Positions 41,112-50,560 of a stretch of 64,000 bases of DNA are shown here, one piece after another. How positions within the stretch are numbered: the first letter of the stretch is position 1; each line of letters starts with the position of its first letter. The stretch is taken from the NCBI GenBank assembly GCA_949286415.1, contig CASEBV010000018.1, positions 1-64,000 on the forward strand. The letters are read 5' to 3'. This DNA comes from an uncultured Bacteroidales bacterium (GTDB taxonomy: Bacteria; Bacteroidota; Bacteroidia; Bacteroidales; UBA932). The position numbers and the translations under genes were made by a program. The notes beneath the pieces were generated by a model. The model worked only from the letters and a program-made list of their open reading frames with translations. It searched no databases and was not told where the DNA came from.

Positions 41112-43007
41112 TTACTGCTCGTCAGGCCCCTGGTCGTCAGGTCCATTCTGCGGACCCTGTGGACCTCCCTGATAAGGATTCTGTGGACCTCCCTGCTGTG
41201 CGCCTGCGGCTTTTGCCATATCTTCGGATGCGGCATGCCATGCAGCCTCGAGTTCGCTGTTGTATCTGTCGATGTCAGAGATGTTCTGATTCTTGACAGC
41301 CTCCTTGAGGTTGTTGAGGGCAGACTCGATTGCGGACTTCTTGTCGGCAGGAATCTTGTCTCCGTATTCCTTGAGGTTCTTCTCTGTCTGGAAGCAGAGG
41401 GCATCGGCGCCGTTGATCTTGTCGACTCTTTCCTTCTCGGCTTTGTCGGCTGCCTCGTTGGCCTTCGCCTCGTCACGCATCCTCTTGATTTCATCCTCGC
41501 TGAGTCCTGATGAAGCCTCGATGCGGATCTTCTGCTCCTTGCCGGTAGCCTTGTCCTTTGCGGAGACATTGAGGATACCGTTGGCATCGATGTCGAATGT
41601 CACTTCAATCTGAGGAACTCCCCTTGGAGCCGGAGCGATTCCGTCAAGATGGAATCTTCCGATTTCCTTGTTGTCCTTTGCCATAGGCCTTTCGCCCTGA
41701 AGGACATGGATCTCAACTGACGGCTGGTTGTCGGCTGCGGTCGAGAACACTTCGGATTTCCTTGTAGGAATTGTGGTGTTGGACTCGATGAGCTTGGTCA
41801 TTACGCCGCCGAGGGTCTCGATGCCGAGTGAAAGCGGAGTGACATCAAGCAGAAGCACATCCTTTACATCGCCGGCAAGCACACCTCCCTGGATGGATGC
41901 CCCGATTGCGACTACCTCGTCAGGGTTGACGCTCTTGTTAGGCTCCTTGCCGAAGAATTTCTTCACAATTTCCTGAACAGCAGGGATACGGGTTGAACCT
42001 CCCACAAGCAGGACTTCGTCTATGTCAGACGGCTGGAGGTTGGCGTCCTGAAGGGCTTTGCGGCATGGCTCGATTGTCCTCTGGAAGAGGTCATCAGCGA
42101 GCTGCTCGAATTTGGCCCTTGTCAGTGTCTTTACAAGATGCTTAGGAATACCGTCCACCGGCATGATGTAAGGCAGGTTGATTTCCGTTGAAGTCTGGCT
42201 TGAAAGCTCAATCTTGGCTTTTTCAGCAGCCTCTTTAAGTCTCTGAAGAGCCATCGGGTCTTTCTTGAGGTCGATTCCGCCGTTTTCTGCAGCAAATTCA
42301 GAAGCCAGCCAGTCGATGATTACCTGGTCGAAGTCGTCTCCTCCGAGGTGTGTGTCTCCGTTGGTTGACTTTACTTCGAACACGCCGTCGCCGAGTTCCA
42401 TGATGGAGATATCGAATGTACCGCCTCCCAGGTCGTATACGGCGATCTTCATGTCCTTGTTCTTCTTGTCAAGGCCGTATGCAAGAGCCGCAGCCGTAGG
42501 CTCGTTGATGATACGCTTTACATCAAGGCCCGCAATCTTGCCGGCTTCCTTGGTGGCCTGCCTCTGTGAGTCAGAGAAGTATGCAGGGACTGTGATGACA
42601 GCCTCGGTGACTTCCTGCCTCAGATAGTCTTCGGCAGTCTTTTTCATCTTCTGGAGAATCATTGCCGAAATCTCCTGCGGAGTGTAGAGCCTTCCGTCAA
42701 TGTCGACTCTCGGCGTGTTGTTGTCACCTCTGACGACCTTGTACGGCACTCTCTCAATCTCTCTGGAGACCTGGTCGTATGTCTCTCCCATGAATCTCTT
42801 GATGGAGAATACAGTCTTGTGAGGATTGGTGATGGCCTGCCTCTTTGCAGGGTTTCCGATTTTCCTTTCGCCTCCGTCAGTGAATGCCACTACGGAAGGA
42901 GTTGTCCTCTGTCCCTCATTGTTTATTATGACGGTAGGCTCGTTGCCTTCCATCACTGCCACGCATGAGTTCGTGGTTCCCAAGTCGATACCGATAATTT
43001 TTCCCAT
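41112..43007 (-). CDS. dnaK: Chaperone DnaK (Hsp70)
   Basis: A 631-residue Hsp70 ATPase. The N-terminal ATPase domain starts [18 protein letters not shown], with signatures [14 protein letters not shown] (about 190) and [14 protein letters not shown] (about 330). The substrate-binding domain begins at the linker [15 protein letters not shown] (about 385). The C-terminal tail is Gly/Gln/Pro-rich, ending DDQGPDEQ rather than the EEVD-like end of some relatives. No dnaJ or grpE is adjacent. The upstream region shares motifs with hsp20. Confidence 0.97.
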   Translation of the reverse strand: MGKIIGIDLGTTNSCVAVMEGNEPTVIINNEGQRTTPSVVAFTDGGERKIGNPAKRQAITNPHKTVFSIKRFMGETYDQVSREIERVPYKVVRGDNNTPRVDIDGRLYTPQEISAMILQKMKKTAEDYLRQEVTEAVITVPAYFSDSQRQATKEAGKIAGLDVKRIINEPTAAALAYGLDKKNKDMKIAVYDLGGGTFDISIMELGDGVFEVKSTNGDTHLGGDDFDQVIIDWLASEFAAENGGIDLKKDPMALQRLKEAAEKAKIELSSQTSTEINLPYIMPVDGIPKHLVKTLTRAKFEQLADDLFQRTIEPCRKALQDANLQPSDIDEVLLVGGSTRIPAVQEIVKKFFGKEPNKSVNPDEVVAIGASIQGGVLAGDVKDVLLLDVTPLSLGIETLGGVMTKLIESNTTIPTRKSEVFSTAADNQPSVEIHVLQGERPMAKDNKEIGRFHLDGIAPAPRGVPQIEVTFDIDANGILNVSAKDKATGKEQKIRIEASSGLSEDEIKRMRDEAKANEAADKAEKERVDKINGADALCFQTEKNLKEYGDKIPADKKSAIESALNNLKEAVKNQNISDIDRYNSELEAAWHAASEDMAKAAGAQQGGPQNPYQGGPQGPQNGPDDQGPDEQ

Positions 43008-43082
43008 AATATCTTTTCCTTTTTATTTTCTTTTGTTTTCAATTTGTGTTGTCTGTCCACCCGGGCTGCCGGGCGACGCCGG

Positions 43083-43163
43083 GGTATTATCCAATGTTAT
43101 GCCATTGCCGCTCTGACGGCAAAATGTGCCAAAATGTCATGATTTCTGGCAGAATTCTGACAG
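43083..43163 (-). promoter_or_regulatory. dnaK upstream region sharing blocks with hsp20
   Basis: On the minus strand: CTGTCAGAATTCTG (43163-43150), GACATTTTGGCAC (43138-43126), then TGGCATAAC and GATAATACC (43104-43083). Each block has a counterpart upstream of hsp20 in the same order. The last pair gives the consensus TGGCAYAAC..GATAATACC. The distance between the last two blocks differs by about 31 bp from that at hsp20, close to three helix turns. Confidence 0.5.
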
Positions 43164-43237
43164 GATTCATGCTTCTGATGCTCCCGGAATGGTGTCCGTG
43201 ACATGAGGAAAATTGGTTTTTTCGGCAAATAATTGCA

Positions 43238-43245
43238 TATATTTG
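43238..43245 (+). promoter_or_regulatory. -7 box of the pseudouridine synthase gene
   Basis: TATATTTG, with a TTG 22 nt upstream (43213-43215). It faces away from dnaK. Confidence 0.55.
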
Positions 43246-43298
43246 TTCCCTGAAACGGCATTCGGCCGGACATGAGAGACGAATAATACAGATATGTC

Positions 43299-44045
43299 AT
43301 GATTTACAGGGAATTGACAGAAAAAGAGTATGCTGATGCGGAAAACCGTATACTGTATGAGGACAATCATCTTCTTGTCGTCAACAAGCGGGCCGGGGAG
43401 ATAGTGCAAGCAGACATGACACAGGACGAGACTCTGGCGGATTTCTACAGGGCATTCATCGCAAAGCGCAATGGAAAAGAAGGCTGTGTCTTCCTCGGGA
43501 TTCCCCACAGACTGGACAGGCCTGTGAGCGGAGTGACTGTTTTTGCCCGCACTTCCAAGGCACTTGAGCGGCTGAATGCCATGTTCCGGAGCGGCGACAT
43601 GCATAAGTTCTATTGGGCCCTCGTATGTTCGCGGCCGGTTCCCGACAGTGCGGAACTGTCTGACTGGCTCGTCCGGAATGAGAAGCAGAACAAGTCCTAT
43701 ATTTATGAAGGCAATCCTGAGGCGCGCAAGGACGCCAAGTTGGCGAGGCTCAGGTACAGGACATTGGGACATACTGACAGATATTGGCTGGTGGAAGTGG
43801 GCCTTCTGACAGGACGGCATCACCAGATAAGGTGCCAGCTGGCAGGGCATGGTTGTGTCATAAAGGGGGATCTGAAATATGGTGCGCCGCGCTCCAATCC
43901 GGACGGAGGCATCTGCCTTCATGCCAGAAGGATAACTTTTGTGCATCCGGTGAAGAAGACGGAGATGACGATAGATGCCCCGCTCCCTGCGTCATGGGCA
44001 GGCATCGCCGCTTCCGCACTGGACGCCGGAACAATAATAAAATAA
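43299..44045 (+). CDS. RluA-family pseudouridine synthase
   Basis: A 248-residue RNA pseudouridine synthase of the RluA family that isomerises uridine in rRNA or tRNA. The catalytic motif is PHRLDRPVSGV with the essential Asp (about residue 72). Motif III is VGLLTGRHHQIRCQLA and the last block is ICLHARRITFVHPV. No S4 domain. Substrate position cannot be assigned. The stop is 27 nt before the GH109-type gene, so both may share a transcript. Confidence 0.9.
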   Translation: MIYRELTEKEYADAENRILYEDNHLLVVNKRAGEIVQADMTQDETLADFYRAFIAKRNGKEGCVFLGIPHRLDRPVSGVTVFARTSKALERLNAMFRSGDMHKFYWALVCSRPVPDSAELSDWLVRNEKQNKSYIYEGNPEARKDAKLARLRYRTLGHTDRYWLVEVGLLTGRHHQIRCQLAGHGCVIKGDLKYGAPRSNPDGGICLHARRITFVHPVKKTEMTIDAPLPASWAGIAASALDAGTIIK

Positions 44046-44072
44046 CAGGAAACAACGCAATAACAACAAGCC

Positions 44073-45491
44073 ATGAGAAAATTTTTCTTGATTGCCGCTG
44101 CAGTTGCGGCTGCCGTTCTGATTTCCGCCTGCTGCGGCGACGGGCAGAACATTATCCGCACGGAAGTGCCAGAGCGTCCTGCCGGACAGGAGGATATGCT
44201 GAATTTTGCGGCTGAGCCGCTTGATACGGTAAGAATCGGATTTGTCGGCCTCGGCATGAGAGGTCCGGGAGCTGTGTCCAGGATGTGTCTCATAGACGGG
44301 ACCAGAGTCGTAGCTCTGTGTGATGTTGAAAAAGACAGGGCGGAGGCAGCCGCGAAGATAGTGACCGGCCACGGCCGTCCTGAAGCTGTACTGTATTATG
44401 GCTCCGAAGATGTTTGGAAGCAGTTGTGCGACAGGGATGACATAGACCTTGTATATATAGCCACGCATTGGACCATGCATGCCGAAATCGCAAAGTATGC
44501 CATGGAGCACGGCAAGCATGTGGCGATAGAAGTGCCTGCCGCGATGAACCTTGCTGAAATCTGGGACCTGATAAACACCTCGGAGAGGACAAGGAGGCAC
44601 TGCATGCAGCTTGAAAACTGCGTGTATGATTCATTCGAGCTCACTGCCCTGAATATGGCGCAGCACGGGCTGTTCGGTGAGGTCCTGCATGGCGAGGGCG
44701 CATATATCCACAATCTCGACGAATTCTGGGATGAATACTGGCATGACTGGAGGCTGCTTTACAACAGGGACCACCGCGGAGACGTGTACCCTACCCATGG
44801 TCTGGGACCTGTGTGTCAGGTGATGGATATCCACCGTGGGGACAAGATGAATGTGCTTGTGTCAATGGACACCAAGGCAGTCAACGGAAAGGAGTATTAT
44901 GAGAAGCACCGCGGCGAGGCTGCCCCCGACTTTCAGAACGGGGACCATACGATGACAATGATCCGCACGGAGAAAGGCAAGACAATAATGATTCAGCACG
45001 ATGTCGTCAATCCGAGGCCATACAACCGCCTTTACCAGCTGACAGGAACCAAGGGCTTTGCCAACAAATATCCTATTGAGGGATTCGTCGTGGACCCGTC
45101 CGCTGCGGGAGAGCTCATTGCGGCAGACGGTGACGGCAAGTCAGGCAAAGTCGACATAGAGAACCTGTCATCCCACAGTTTTGTGCCCGAGGATGTGAAG
45201 GCCGCCCTGATGGAAAAATACAAGCACCCTATCCAGAAAGAACTTGAAGCGACTGCAAAGAAGGTAGGCGGCCACGGCGGCATGGACTATATCATGGATT
45301 ACCGCCTGATATATTGTCTGCGCAACGGTCTCCCTCTTGACATGGATGTATACGACCTCGCCGAGTGGTGCTGCCTTACTGAACTGTCCGCCATCTCGAT
45401 AGAGAACGGCAATGCCCCGGTTGAAGTCCCGGACTTCACGAGGGGAGGGTGGAACAAGACAGACGGTTACCGTCACGCCTTTGCTCAATAG
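44073..45491 (+). CDS. GH109-type Gfo/Idh/MocA lipoprotein
   Basis: A 472-residue exported NAD(H)-dependent enzyme. The signal peptide has lipobox LISAC. The Rossmann domain begins at about residue 52 (VRIGFVGLGMRGPGAVSR). HVAIEVPAAM carries the EKP-like catalytic region, and THGLGPVCQVMDIHRGD is typical of glycoside hydrolase family 109. GH109 members remove terminal alpha-N-acetylgalactosamine by a redox mechanism, for example from host glycans. Length fits the family exactly. Substrate is inferred from the family only. Confidence 0.85.
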   Translation: MRKFFLIAAAVAAAVLISACCGDGQNIIRTEVPERPAGQEDMLNFAAEPLDTVRIGFVGLGMRGPGAVSRMCLIDGTRVVALCDVEKDRAEAAAKIVTGHGRPEAVLYYGSEDVWKQLCDRDDIDLVYIATHWTMHAEIAKYAMEHGKHVAIEVPAAMNLAEIWDLINTSERTRRHCMQLENCVYDSFELTALNMAQHGLFGEVLHGEGAYIHNLDEFWDEYWHDWRLLYNRDHRGDVYPTHGLGPVCQVMDIHRGDKMNVLVSMDTKAVNGKEYYEKHRGEAAPDFQNGDHTMTMIRTEKGKTIMIQHDVVNPRPYNRLYQLTGTKGFANKYPIEGFVVDPSAAGELIAADGDGKSGKVDIENLSSHSFVPEDVKAALMEKYKHPIQKELEATAKKVGGHGGMDYIMDYRLIYCLRNGLPLDMDVYDLAEWCCLTELSAISIENGNAPVEVPDFTRGGWNKTDGYRHAFAQ

Positions 45492-45525
45492 CATTGGTGT
45501 CTTCTCGGCAGCTCCGGGACGCTCA

Positions 45526-46002
45526 TCATTTCCAGGTGGAGAACGGAGCTGCTGCCAGCATCGAATTGTAATACCGCCGGTCTCCGGTGACTTCCTCTCC
45601 GAGCCATTCAGGTCTGCTGAACGGCTCGGATTCGTTTTTCAGTTCGATTTCTGCCACCGTGAGCCCGAGATTTTCCCCGAGGAATTCGTCGACTTCAAAT
45701 ATATGGTCTCCGTATGGTACAAGATGGCGAATTTTCTCTATGATTCCGGCTTGACACAGTTTCATGAGTCTTTCTGCGTCTGCGCCGGAAATTTCCGTCT
45801 CCCATTCGAACCGGCTTAGCCCGTTGTCAGCCGAAGGCCCCTTGATTGTGAGCCATCCCCTGTCTCCTGCCTTTCTGACCCTTACTGTCCTGCCGCTTTC
45901 CCTGCATATATATCCCTGGGCCATGTGGATGTGCGATGTGGCCGTCCCTTTGTATGAATTGTCCCTGACGAGGAACTTCCGTTCTATCTCAATGTGTTCC
46001 AT
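45526..46002 (-). CDS. CYTH-domain protein (triphosphate-metabolising)
   Basis: A 158-residue CYTH (TTM) enzyme, probably an inorganic triphosphatase. The signature ExExK is at the N-terminus (HIEIERKFLV). Further basic and acidic tunnel residues are in RTVRVRKAG, WLTIKG, RFEWETEI, KIRHLVPY and EVDEFLG, ending with LTVAEIELKNE. Single-domain, without CHAD. Tail-to-tail with the GH109 gene. The upstream gap (46003-46362) holds the cobalamin riboswitch on the other strand. Confidence 0.88.
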   Translation of the reverse strand: MEHIEIERKFLVRDNSYKGTATSHIHMAQGYICRESGRTVRVRKAGDRGWLTIKGPSADNGLSRFEWETEISGADAERLMKLCQAGIIEKIRHLVPYGDHIFEVDEFLGENLGLTVAEIELKNESEPFSRPEWLGEEVTGDRRYYNSMLAAAPFSTWK

Positions 46003-46094
46003 CTGTAAGTTGCTGTTGGAGTATTCCGGTGGCTAAATTAATAATTTTATCATAACTGGCAGAATTATTGCAGGAAATCCGCCCCGGCTGCGGT

Positions 46095-46235
46095 GTCCGC
46101 ATGGACTTGATAGGGAATCCGGTCAGAATCCGGAACAATACCCGTTGCTGTGTGTCCGCAAAAGGGACTGCACAATATGCCACTGCCTCTGGCGGGAAGG
46201 CGTGCAGTCCGGACGAGTCAGAAGACCTGCCGCTG
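46095..46235 (+). ncRNA. Cobalamin (B12) riboswitch
   Basis: The B12 aptamer consensus is present: GGGAATCCGGTCAGAATCCG and then ACCCGTTGCTGTG (46112-46152), GCCACTGCC..GGCGGGAAGGCG (46179-46202), and the B12 box AGTCAGAAGACCTGCC (46216-46231). It lies about 130 nt upstream of btuG. The downstream CCGGG-containing dyads are probably the expression platform, repressing translation or transcription when cobalamin is bound. Exact ends are approximate. Confidence 0.92.
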
Positions 46236-46362
46236 CCATGACTATAAGTTGCACCGCGGGATTACGGCTTGCAGATTCGTCTTAATGGGATGTTTTCCGG
46301 GCATCGTGTCCGGGATGTCTTTTGTGCGATGATGCCTGTACTTTCCGCCCAAAGACATTAAA

Positions 46363-47460
46363 ATGACAGCATTACAATTCATTTTCCGCGCGTTCACGGC
46401 TCTGGTGGCCATGACTTTTCTTTCCGGATGCATGAAGGACAGTTTCCCCGGACAGGACTCTCCTGATGTGCTTCCTGAAGCCGGCAGCGGCCTTTTCATC
46501 CTGTGTGAAGGGAATTACAATGCAGGGAATTCATCTCTGACATTTTATGACACAGAAGAAATGAAGGCATATGACAATGTGTTTTCCGGTGCGAACGACG
46601 GACAGAAGCTCGGAGACACGGGCCAGTCGATGACAATGCACGGAGGCAGCCTGTGGGCGGTAGTCAATGCCTCGCATGTGGTTTTTGCGATAGATCCCCT
46701 GACTTTCAGGGAGAAGGGGAGAATAGTATCATCTGATATGACTTCTCCGCGTTTCATCCATTTTGTCTCTGACAGCAAGGCATATATCAGCCAGCTTTAC
46801 GACAGCAGGATTCTCATTGCGGATCCCGGGACATTCCGGGTGACGGGAAGCATTGACACGGGAATGGAACAGGGAACGGCTTCTGTGGAGCAGATGGTGC
46901 AGTACGGGGATTATGTGCTTGCCAACTGCTGGTCCTATCAGAAGTCCATCATCAAGATAGACTCGCGCACTGATGAAATCGTGCAGAAGCTTGAGGTGGG
47001 CGTGCAGCCGCAGTCCATCTGCCTGGATTCAGAAAACAGGCTGTGGGTGCTGACTGACGGAGGTGCTTGGCCGGAGAATCCGGCAGGATACGAAGCTCCG
47101 CGCCTTGTATGCGTGGACCCTGATGCCTTCACGGTTGAAAAGACATTCTATTTTGCCCTCGGAGACTCTCCTTCTGAACTTCAGGCAGGTCCTGACGGCA
47201 ATGAACTGTATTTCCTGAACAACGGGAAAGTCTGGAAGATGCCGGTTTCCGCGGATTCGTTGCCTGGCAGCCCTTTCATAGACCCTGGAGACGGCACTTG
47301 GCCGTATGCGATGACTGTCTGTCCGTGGAATTCCGATGTCTATGTGGCTGATGCCATAGATTATGTCCAGAACGGCGCGGTGACAAGATATTCCGCAGAC
47401 GGAAAGGCAGTTGACGAATTCCGTACCGGTGTATGCCCGGGCTCCTTCTGCTGGTTCTGA
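46363..47460 (+). CDS. btuG: BtuG-like surface B12-binding beta-propeller lipoprotein
   Basis: A 365-residue lipoprotein: lipobox LSGC (residues 20-23), then a seven-bladed YncE/DUF5074-type propeller with repeated LFILCEGNYNAGNSSLTFYD, HVVFAIDPLTFR, LVCVDPDAFTVEKTF and VTRYSADGKAVDEF strands. In Bacteroides, BtuG sits on the cell surface over BtuB and captures cobalamin with extreme affinity. Position directly between a B12 riboswitch and a TonB receptor supports this. The stop shares one base with the btuB start (TGATG). Confidence 0.88.
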   Translation: MTALQFIFRAFTALVAMTFLSGCMKDSFPGQDSPDVLPEAGSGLFILCEGNYNAGNSSLTFYDTEEMKAYDNVFSGANDGQKLGDTGQSMTMHGGSLWAVVNASHVVFAIDPLTFREKGRIVSSDMTSPRFIHFVSDSKAYISQLYDSRILIADPGTFRVTGSIDTGMEQGTASVEQMVQYGDYVLANCWSYQKSIIKIDSRTDEIVQKLEVGVQPQSICLDSENRLWVLTDGGAWPENPAGYEAPRLVCVDPDAFTVEKTFYFALGDSPSELQAGPDGNELYFLNNGKVWKMPVSADSLPGSPFIDPGDGTWPYAMTVCPWNSDVYVADAIDYVQNGAVTRYSADGKAVDEFRTGVCPGSFCWF

Positions 47461-49685
47461 TGAAATTTAACGGCATATTGAGCCGCCTTCTTCCGCTGTG
47501 TGCCCTTCTTGTGCTCATGGCGGCAACGGAGCCTTTGCATGCGTCCGGCTCATTCCTGTATGCCGGACAGGAGGCCCTTTATGCACGGCCGGACACATCG
47601 GCAGGTTATGTCGTGCCGGACTCGGCGGAATCTGTTCCGGACTCGAAGTTGGAGCCGGACCAGAAGCCGAATCCGGACCAGAGACCGGAACCGACACTGA
47701 AACTGAAAGAGGCAAAGGTGACGGCATCGCGAGACACCCGGGGAGTCGGTTCTGCGGTGACGGTATTCGCAACACCGGCATTGAGGGAGAATATTTCAGT
47801 GTCACTTTCGGATCTTCTCGCATACAATTCCTCTGTCTTTGTGAAGCAGTCGGGACGCGCATCATTGTCGACAGTCTCATTCAGGGGAACCTCGTCTTCC
47901 CATACGCAGGTGCTGTGGAACGGGATGAAAATCAACTCTCCGATGCTCGGGATGACGGATTTTTCCATGATTCCGTCATTTCTGACTGACAATGCTTCTC
48001 TGCTGCATGGCCCGGCATCCCTGGCTGAGGCATCCGGAGGTCTCGGCGGTGCCGTAAGTCTTAAGACGGGGGCAAGGCCTGACGGCGGCTGGGGGTTGGA
48101 ATATGTCCAGGGCTTCGGTTCTTTCCTGACGGCAGACGAATATCTGAAGGTATCATACGGCGGCAGGCGTTTTTCCTCTTCGACAAGGGCAGTGGTCTCG
48201 TCGTCCAGAAATGACTTCAGGTATGTGAACAAGGACAAGAATGAGAATGTATATGACAGCCAGATGAATATAATCGGCACATATCATCCTGTCGAGCGGA
48301 ACCGCAACGGGGCATGGCTGGACATGCATCTGCTTCAGGATTTCAGATATGATGCCGGGAGAGCCGGTTCGTTCGTCCTGTCCGCATGGTATCTCCGCTC
48401 CAGAAGGGAACAGCCACCGCTGACAGTGGATTACGGCATGCCGGCGGATTTCATCAACGAGCAGAGAGAGAATACATTCCGGACAGTCCTGACATGGACT
48501 GCCCCCATTTGGGAAAAATCATCCGCCTCGGTTTCTGCCGGATATGCCCGGACAGCCCTTGACTACGATTATGCCAGGGACGGCGGCAGCGGGGAGATGA
48601 CATGGATGAACAAGTCCCGGAGCAGGACGAATACTGTTTTTCTCAAAGGAAAATACGCTGTCCGCCTGGGAAAGCAATGGCATCTGAAAGCCGGTCTGAC
48701 TCTGAACAGACATTTTGTGGACTCCCGTGATGAAGCTAAATTGTCGTCCGGTAACACAGACATGTCCGGCACATATCCCGGCTACAGGGCTTCCCGTACG
48801 GAACTGTCATTGTATCTTGCCGCTGAATGGCATCCGTTTCCCCGGGCAGGTATTTCCCTGTCGTTGAGGGAAGAATTGTACGGCAGGGCATTCAGTCCTG
48901 TCATTCCTGCCCTGTCCGCGGAATATCTTGTGTCAGAAAAAGGCAATCTTCGTCTTATGGCTTCAGTGTGCCGCAACTACAGGTATCCGACTCTCAATGA
49001 CTGGTATTTCCGGCCAGGAGGAAACCCGGACCTGAAACCGGAGTGCGGCTTCTGCTATGATGCCGGATATTCGTTCTCTCTGACATTTTTCGAAGACCGG
49101 GTATCTTTGTCGGGAGAAGGCTCATGGTTCGACTCCTATATCGACGACTGGATATTGTGGCTTCCGGCCGGCTCTGCGAAAAATTTCTATACTCCGGTCA
49201 ATCTCAAGAAGGTACATGCATACGGAGTGGAGCAGTCCCTTTCATTCGGATGGTCATTTGCAGATGCCTGGACACTTGTCGCTGACGGCAATTTCACCTG
49301 GTCTCCCTCAATTAACTGCGGTGAACCGATGAACAGATGGGATGAATCCGTCGGGAAGCAGCTTGTATATATCCCCGAATATTCCTCCTCTGTCTCGGTG
49401 TCCCTGTCGTGGCGCAGCTGGAAACTGCTCTACAAATGGTGCTGGTACAGCGACCGCTTCACCATGAGCAGCAACGACTACACGATTTCCGGCTTCATCC
49501 CCGACTATTTCATGAGCGATGTGACCCTCTCCAAAAACTTCTCCTTCACCTGGGCCGGCATCACCGTTTCCCTTGCCGTCAAGAACCTTTTCGACGAGGA
49601 CTATGTCACAGTCCTTTCCCGTCCCATGCCCGGAATCAATTTTGAAGCCTTTGTGGGGATAACTCCGAAATTCGGGAGACGGTGA
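47460..49685 (+). CDS. btuB: BtuB-type TonB-dependent cobalamin receptor
   Basis: A 741-residue outer-membrane TonB-dependent receptor. Signal peptide (1-26, ending LHA), then an unusual Pro/Asp/Lys-rich spacer (about 50-75, PDSKLEPDQKPNPDQRPEPT) before the TonB-box region and plug (about 80-190: SVSLSDLLAYNS, STVSFRGTSSSHTQVLWNG, GGAVSLKTG). The 22-strand barrel ends in FVGITPKFGRR. Start at 47460 is coupled to btuG. Regulation by the riboswitch and position after btuG identify cobalamin as the likely substrate. Confidence 0.9.
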   Translation: MKFNGILSRLLPLCALLVLMAATEPLHASGSFLYAGQEALYARPDTSAGYVVPDSAESVPDSKLEPDQKPNPDQRPEPTLKLKEAKVTASRDTRGVGSAVTVFATPALRENISVSLSDLLAYNSSVFVKQSGRASLSTVSFRGTSSSHTQVLWNGMKINSPMLGMTDFSMIPSFLTDNASLLHGPASLAEASGGLGGAVSLKTGARPDGGWGLEYVQGFGSFLTADEYLKVSYGGRRFSSSTRAVVSSSRNDFRYVNKDKNENVYDSQMNIIGTYHPVERNRNGAWLDMHLLQDFRYDAGRAGSFVLSAWYLRSRREQPPLTVDYGMPADFINEQRENTFRTVLTWTAPIWEKSSASVSAGYARTALDYDYARDGGSGEMTWMNKSRSRTNTVFLKGKYAVRLGKQWHLKAGLTLNRHFVDSRDEAKLSSGNTDMSGTYPGYRASRTELSLYLAAEWHPFPRAGISLSLREELYGRAFSPVIPALSAEYLVSEKGNLRLMASVCRNYRYPTLNDWYFRPGGNPDLKPECGFCYDAGYSFSLTFFEDRVSLSGEGSWFDSYIDDWILWLPAGSAKNFYTPVNLKKVHAYGVEQSLSFGWSFADAWTLVADGNFTWSPSINCGEPMNRWDESVGKQLVYIPEYSSSVSVSLSWRSWKLLYKWCWYSDRFTMSSNDYTISGFIPDYFMSDVTLSKNFSFTWAGITVSLAVKNLFDEDYVTVLSRPMPGINFEAFVGITPKFGRR

Positions 49686-49686
49686 A

Positions 49687-49946
49687 TGTGTTGTCTTGTA
49701 TTGTCTTGTCTTGTTGTGTCTTGTTGTGTCGTGTTGTGTCGTGCCCACCTGCCGAAGTTTCGTTGAGTTTCTGTGCTCGGTGGGCAGCCTGAGGTGTCAT
49801 ATCGTGCCCACCAGACATGGTTTGGAGTGATTTCCTTGCGAGGTGGTACAATGCATGCACTACCTGACACAGAATGGCAGCGAAAGTCAGTCAGGTAGGC
49901 CGACAGCATTGAGGTGGGCCGGCAGCATTGTCTTTTCGTGCCCACA
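49687..49946. repeat. Repeat-rich intergenic region
   Basis: A degenerate TTGTGTC/TTGTCTTG simple repeat (49687-49743) leads into three CGTGCCCAC copies (49740, 49803, 49937) alternating with GGTGGGC (49779, 49913). A near 19-bp tandem repeat (GGTAGGCCGACAGCATTG / GGTGGGCCGGCAGCATTG) lies at about 49895-49930. GCCCACC and GGTGGGC can pair. No gene and no clear terminator for btuB were seen. Confidence 0.6.
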
Positions 49947-49950
49947 AGAA

Positions 49951-50511
49951 TTACATCAGATACCCGCTCATGTCGTGTCCTGCGGCGAGACCTTCCCTGA
50001 TTTCGGTCGAGGAAATGTCGACGGCGGGGGCGTCTGTCATAAGGAGTATCCTGCTTCGGGGGCATTCTTTTTCCAGCCGGGCTTTTGCAGCAGACATGTC
50101 GTGGCCTTTGCGGGGATAGACGGCGACTCCGTATTCGGTGAGGATTCTTTTCCAGTCTTTCCATCTGTCGATGTCGGGCAGGTTGTCGCCCCCGATGACA
50201 AGGGTGAAGTCATTCTCCGGTTCGCGGGCCCTGAGGGCATCGAGGGTACGGATTGTGTATTGGGGTGCCGGCATGTGCAGTTCTATGTCATCGGCCTTTG
50301 CCTTCAGTTCGGGATGTCTCGCCAGAGCCTTGACGGCCGCGCGGTATCTCTCGGTCCCGGTCTCGGCTTTCATGAATTCCTTGAACGGACTCTGCGGGGA
50401 CACGATGAGATACACCATGTCGGACAGGCCGGATTCGGTCATGTATCTGATTATGGACAGATGTCCGATGTGCAGGGGATTGAAAGTCCCGGTGTAGACT
50501 GCAATCTTCAT
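49951..50511 (-). CDS. nadD: Nicotinate-nucleotide adenylyltransferase
   Basis: A 186-residue nucleotidyltransferase that makes nicotinate adenine dinucleotide in NAD synthesis. The (H/T)xGH motif is TGTFNPLHIGHLSI (about 7-20), and the second nucleotide motif is ISSTEIREGLAAG (about 165-177), giving the ISxTxxR signature. GGDNLPDIDRWKDW is the usual middle block. It follows gmk by 49 nt in the order common in Bacteroidetes. Confidence 0.95.
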   Translation of the reverse strand: MKIAVYTGTFNPLHIGHLSIIRYMTESGLSDMVYLIVSPQSPFKEFMKAETGTERYRAAVKALARHPELKAKADDIELHMPAPQYTIRTLDALRAREPENDFTLVIGGDNLPDIDRWKDWKRILTEYGVAVYPRKGHDMSAAKARLEKECPRSRILLMTDAPAVDISSTEIREGLAAGHDMSGYLM

Positions 50512-50560
50512 TTCGGGTGATTCAATTTTTTTGTGGTTCTGCCGAATGAAGGCGCCCCGG

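Noticed and set aside
43167..43946. 259-codon minus-strand frame over the pseudouridine synthase
   Set aside because: Antisense to an RluA-family gene with intact catalytic motifs.
46150..46332. 60-codon open frame within the cobalamin riboswitch
   Set aside because: The sequence is accounted for by the aptamer consensus; no coding evidence.
49601..50164. 187-codon minus-strand frame spanning the repeat array and part of nadD
   Set aside because: Composed of translated simple repeats (HNTTQQDTTRQ-like) and an out-of-frame shadow of nadD.
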